A stretch of DNA of 6,521 nt, taken from contig JASJAL010000372.1 in assembly GCA_030067055.1 (NCBI GenBank), positions 1 to 6,521 on the forward strand. Direction: 5' to 3'. The notes below the pieces were generated by a model. The model was not told the origin of the DNA. It saw nothing but the letters and a program-made list of their open reading frames with translations, and made no database searches. A program made the translations under genes and the position numbers. Position 1 is the first letter of the stretch, and each line of letters begins with the position of its first letter. The DNA comes from Kiloniellales bacterium (GTDB lineage Bacteria > Pseudomonadota > Alphaproteobacteria > Kiloniellales > JAKSBE01). Below are positions 5,691 to 6,521 of this stretch, piece by piece.

Positions 5691-5760
5691 TCCGAATTCC
5701 GGGATAAAGGCCCGCGCCCACGCTGGTATGGTTGCGGGCTTTCGTTCCGAGAATTCCGGA
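5691..5760 (+). repeat. Pair of short direct repeats flanking a hairpin
   Basis: The sequence TCCGAATTCCGGGAT (5691-5705) recurs as TCCGAGAATTCCGGAT starting at 5746, with a 2-bp insertion and one G fewer; both share GAATTCCGG (5694-5702 and 5751-5759). They bracket the terminator-like hairpin. They are too short to be IS ends with confidence; protein-binding sites or slippage duplication are the likelier readings. Confidence 0.4.
5706..5746 (+). terminator. Terminator-like hairpin between the MlaC-family and TAXI genes
   Basis: GCCCGC (5710-5715) pairs with GCGGGC (5734-5739); AAA (5706-5708) and TTT (5740-5742) extend the stem past a one-base bulge. The loop is 18 nt and the 3' side reads TTTCGTT. 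A G+C stem closed by A/T pairs and followed by T-rich sequence is the usual form of a Rho-independent terminator, although the loop is long and the T-tract interrupted. Confidence 0.5.
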
Positions 5761-5920
5761 TCTCGTCGAGCGCATCCCGAGGCGAGTATCGCCAGCTGCT
5801 TTTGGACCGTCCGGCCGTAAACCTAGACGTCCCGGGTTGGACACGCTGTTCAATCCTCTCATCCCGACGTATCATCGACGAAAGCCGTGGAACTGGCCGA
5901 TCCGGCGGACATCGCGGCCG

Positions 5921-5977
5921 CCTCCCGTTGGCCGTGCAACAAAAAATCGGCGAACACGATCTCTTGGAGATGGGAGG
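5921..5977 (+). promoter_or_regulatory. Possible Shine-Dalgarno-sequestering leader of the TAXI gene
   Basis: The ribosome binding site GGGAGGAG (5972-5979) is strong and only a few nucleotides from the ATG at 5983. Upstream, CCTCCCGTT (5921-5929) can pair with GATGGGAGG (5969-5977) over 9 bp, two of them G-U, with a 39-nt loop. If formed, this stem would hide the ribosome binding site, giving a route for post-transcriptional control. Confidence 0.3.
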
Positions 5978-5982
5978 AGCAC

Positions 5983-6521
5983 ATGATCCGTAAATCTGCA
6001 CTTCTGGCGGCGCTTGCCGCCTTCACCTTGGCAACGTCGCAGGCGTCGGCCGACACCTTCGTACGCATCGTTTCTGGTCCCGCCGGGGGGAGCTGGTATC
6101 CGCTAGGCGCCAAGATGGCCGAGATCCTCGAGAAGGAGGTTGACGGCATCTCGACTTCCAACGGCCCGGGCGGCGGGGTCGGCAATGTCAAGGACGTCAA
6201 CAAGAAGGAGGCGGAGATCGGCTGGAGTTACGGCCACACCACCTTCAACGGTTTCTCGGGCAAAGGCGCGTTCGACAAGGCCCATCCGGACGTGCGGCAT
6301 CTGGCGACGCTCTATCCGGCCGGTCTGCAGACCGTCGTGCCGAACGATTCGAAGGTGCAGTCCTTCGCCGATCTCAAGAACAAGAACATCAGCCCGGGCA
6401 AAACCCAGTGGTCCGGCTTCGCGGCCTTCAAGCTGGTTGCGGGCAAGTACGGTTTCACGGTCGACGACGTGAAGAAGGCCGGCGGCACGGTCCACCACGT
6501 TTCCTATTCGGACTCGGTCGG
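5983..6521 (+). CDS. TAXI-family TRAP transporter solute-binding protein (partial, C-terminus off window)
   Basis: The frame is open from the ATG at 5983 to the right edge, giving 179 complete codons of a family that usually has about 310-330 residues. Residues 1-23 are a Sec signal peptide: RK at 3-4, hydrophobic ALLAALAAFTLA, and cleavage after ASA at 21-23. The mature N-terminus shows the TAXI pattern: VRIVSGPAGGSWYPLGAKMA (27-46), corresponding to the glycine-rich and YP-x-G element, then STSNGPGGGVGNVKDVNKKE (57-76) and AEIGWSYGHTTFNGF (77-91). LKNKNISPGK (131-140) matches the family's second ligand-side loop. It would bind a solute, often a dicarboxylate or amino acid, in the periplasm and deliver it to a TRAP membrane component driven by an ion gradient. 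That permease should lie to the right of the window. The ligand cannot be named. A strong GGGAGGAG ribosome binding site supports this start. Confidence 0.92.
   Translation, partial: MIRKSALLAALAAFTLATSQASADTFVRIVSGPAGGSWYPLGAKMAEILEKEVDGISTSNGPGGGVGNVKDVNKKEAEIGWSYGHTTFNGFSGKGAFDKAHPDVRHLATLYPAGLQTVVPNDSKVQSFADLKNKNISPGKTQWSGFAAFKLVAGKYGFTVDDVKKAGGTVHHVSYSDSV

Larger units (their letters stand above)
5577..5982. other. 406-bp structured non-coding region
   Basis: No gene is supported. An 84-codon plus-strand frame from a TTG at 5732 runs to the TAXI start codon, but it uses rare AGA, CGA and AAA codons, has no ribosome binding site and resembles no family. The stretch holds a hairpin right after the MlaC gene (5595-5619) and long-range inverted repeats ACACCAAA (5623-5630) with TTTGGTGT (5668-5675) and CTGACA (5639-5644) with TGTCAG (5673-5678). 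It also holds a terminator-like hairpin near 5706-5746 flanked by direct repeats, and a leader that may mask the next ribosome binding site. No convincing promoter for the TAXI gene was found; TATCAT at 5868-5873 is the only -10-like box noticed and lacks a matching -35. Confidence 0.6.

Noticed and set aside
5732..5986. 84-codon plus-strand frame ending in a 4-nt overlap with the TAXI start codon
   Set aside because: Starts at TTG inside the terminator-like hairpin, uses atypical codons (AGA, CGA, AAA, AAT), basic low-complexity product, no ribosome binding site; the overlap appears accidental.

Overview
The window is G+C-rich with strongly G/C-ending codons. It looks like a chromosomal segment of an alphaproteobacterium, possibly Rhodospirillales-like. 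That placement is an inference from base composition and gene content (MDR reductase, orphan MlaC-family protein, TAXI-TRAP binding protein); there is no rRNA or other marker to fix it. No tRNA, rRNA, IS element, integrase, CRISPR array or phage gene was seen.

Layout. (1) 1-743, minus strand: the N-terminal three quarters of a medium-chain NAD(P)H-dependent oxidoreductase, cut by the window edge. (2) 744-883: a divergent promoter region holding a perfect 14-bp palindrome. (3) 884-2095, plus: an MFS transporter. (4) 2107-3297, minus, convergent with the transporter and only 11 bp from it: a two-domain protein joining a thioredoxin-fold/peroxiredoxin-like domain without the peroxidatic cysteine to a complete 2-oxoglutarate/Fe(II) dioxygenase. 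(5) 3298-3571: a non-coding spacer with CG-alternating tracts and hairpins. (6) 3572-4687, minus: a compact two-gene operon, an XRE-cupin regulator followed 6 bp later by a GNAT acetyltransferase. The dioxygenase may be its distal third gene. (7) 4688-4931: an A+T-richer divergent promoter region with a candidate operator over the regulator's own promoter. (8) 4932-5576, plus: a secreted MlaC/Ttg2D-type lipid-binding protein without the usual mla partners nearby. (9) 5577-5982: a 406-bp non-coding region with several inverted repeats, a terminator-like hairpin bracketed by short direct repeats, and a possible Shine-Dalgarno-sequestering leader. (10) 5983-6521, plus: the N-terminal part of a TAXI-family TRAP transporter solute-binding protein, cut by the right edge.

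How the genes fit together. The regulator and acetyltransferase very probably form one transcription unit. The oxidoreductase and MFS transporter share a divergent control region and may be co-regulated through the palindrome. The MlaC-like protein and the TAXI binding protein are both exported envelope proteins, but the long structured gap between them argues for separate control. The window mostly holds recognisable families. The least ordinary items are the redoxin-dioxygenase fusion and the regulatory architecture of the three larger intergenic regions. I see no clear evidence of a wholly new multi-gene system.
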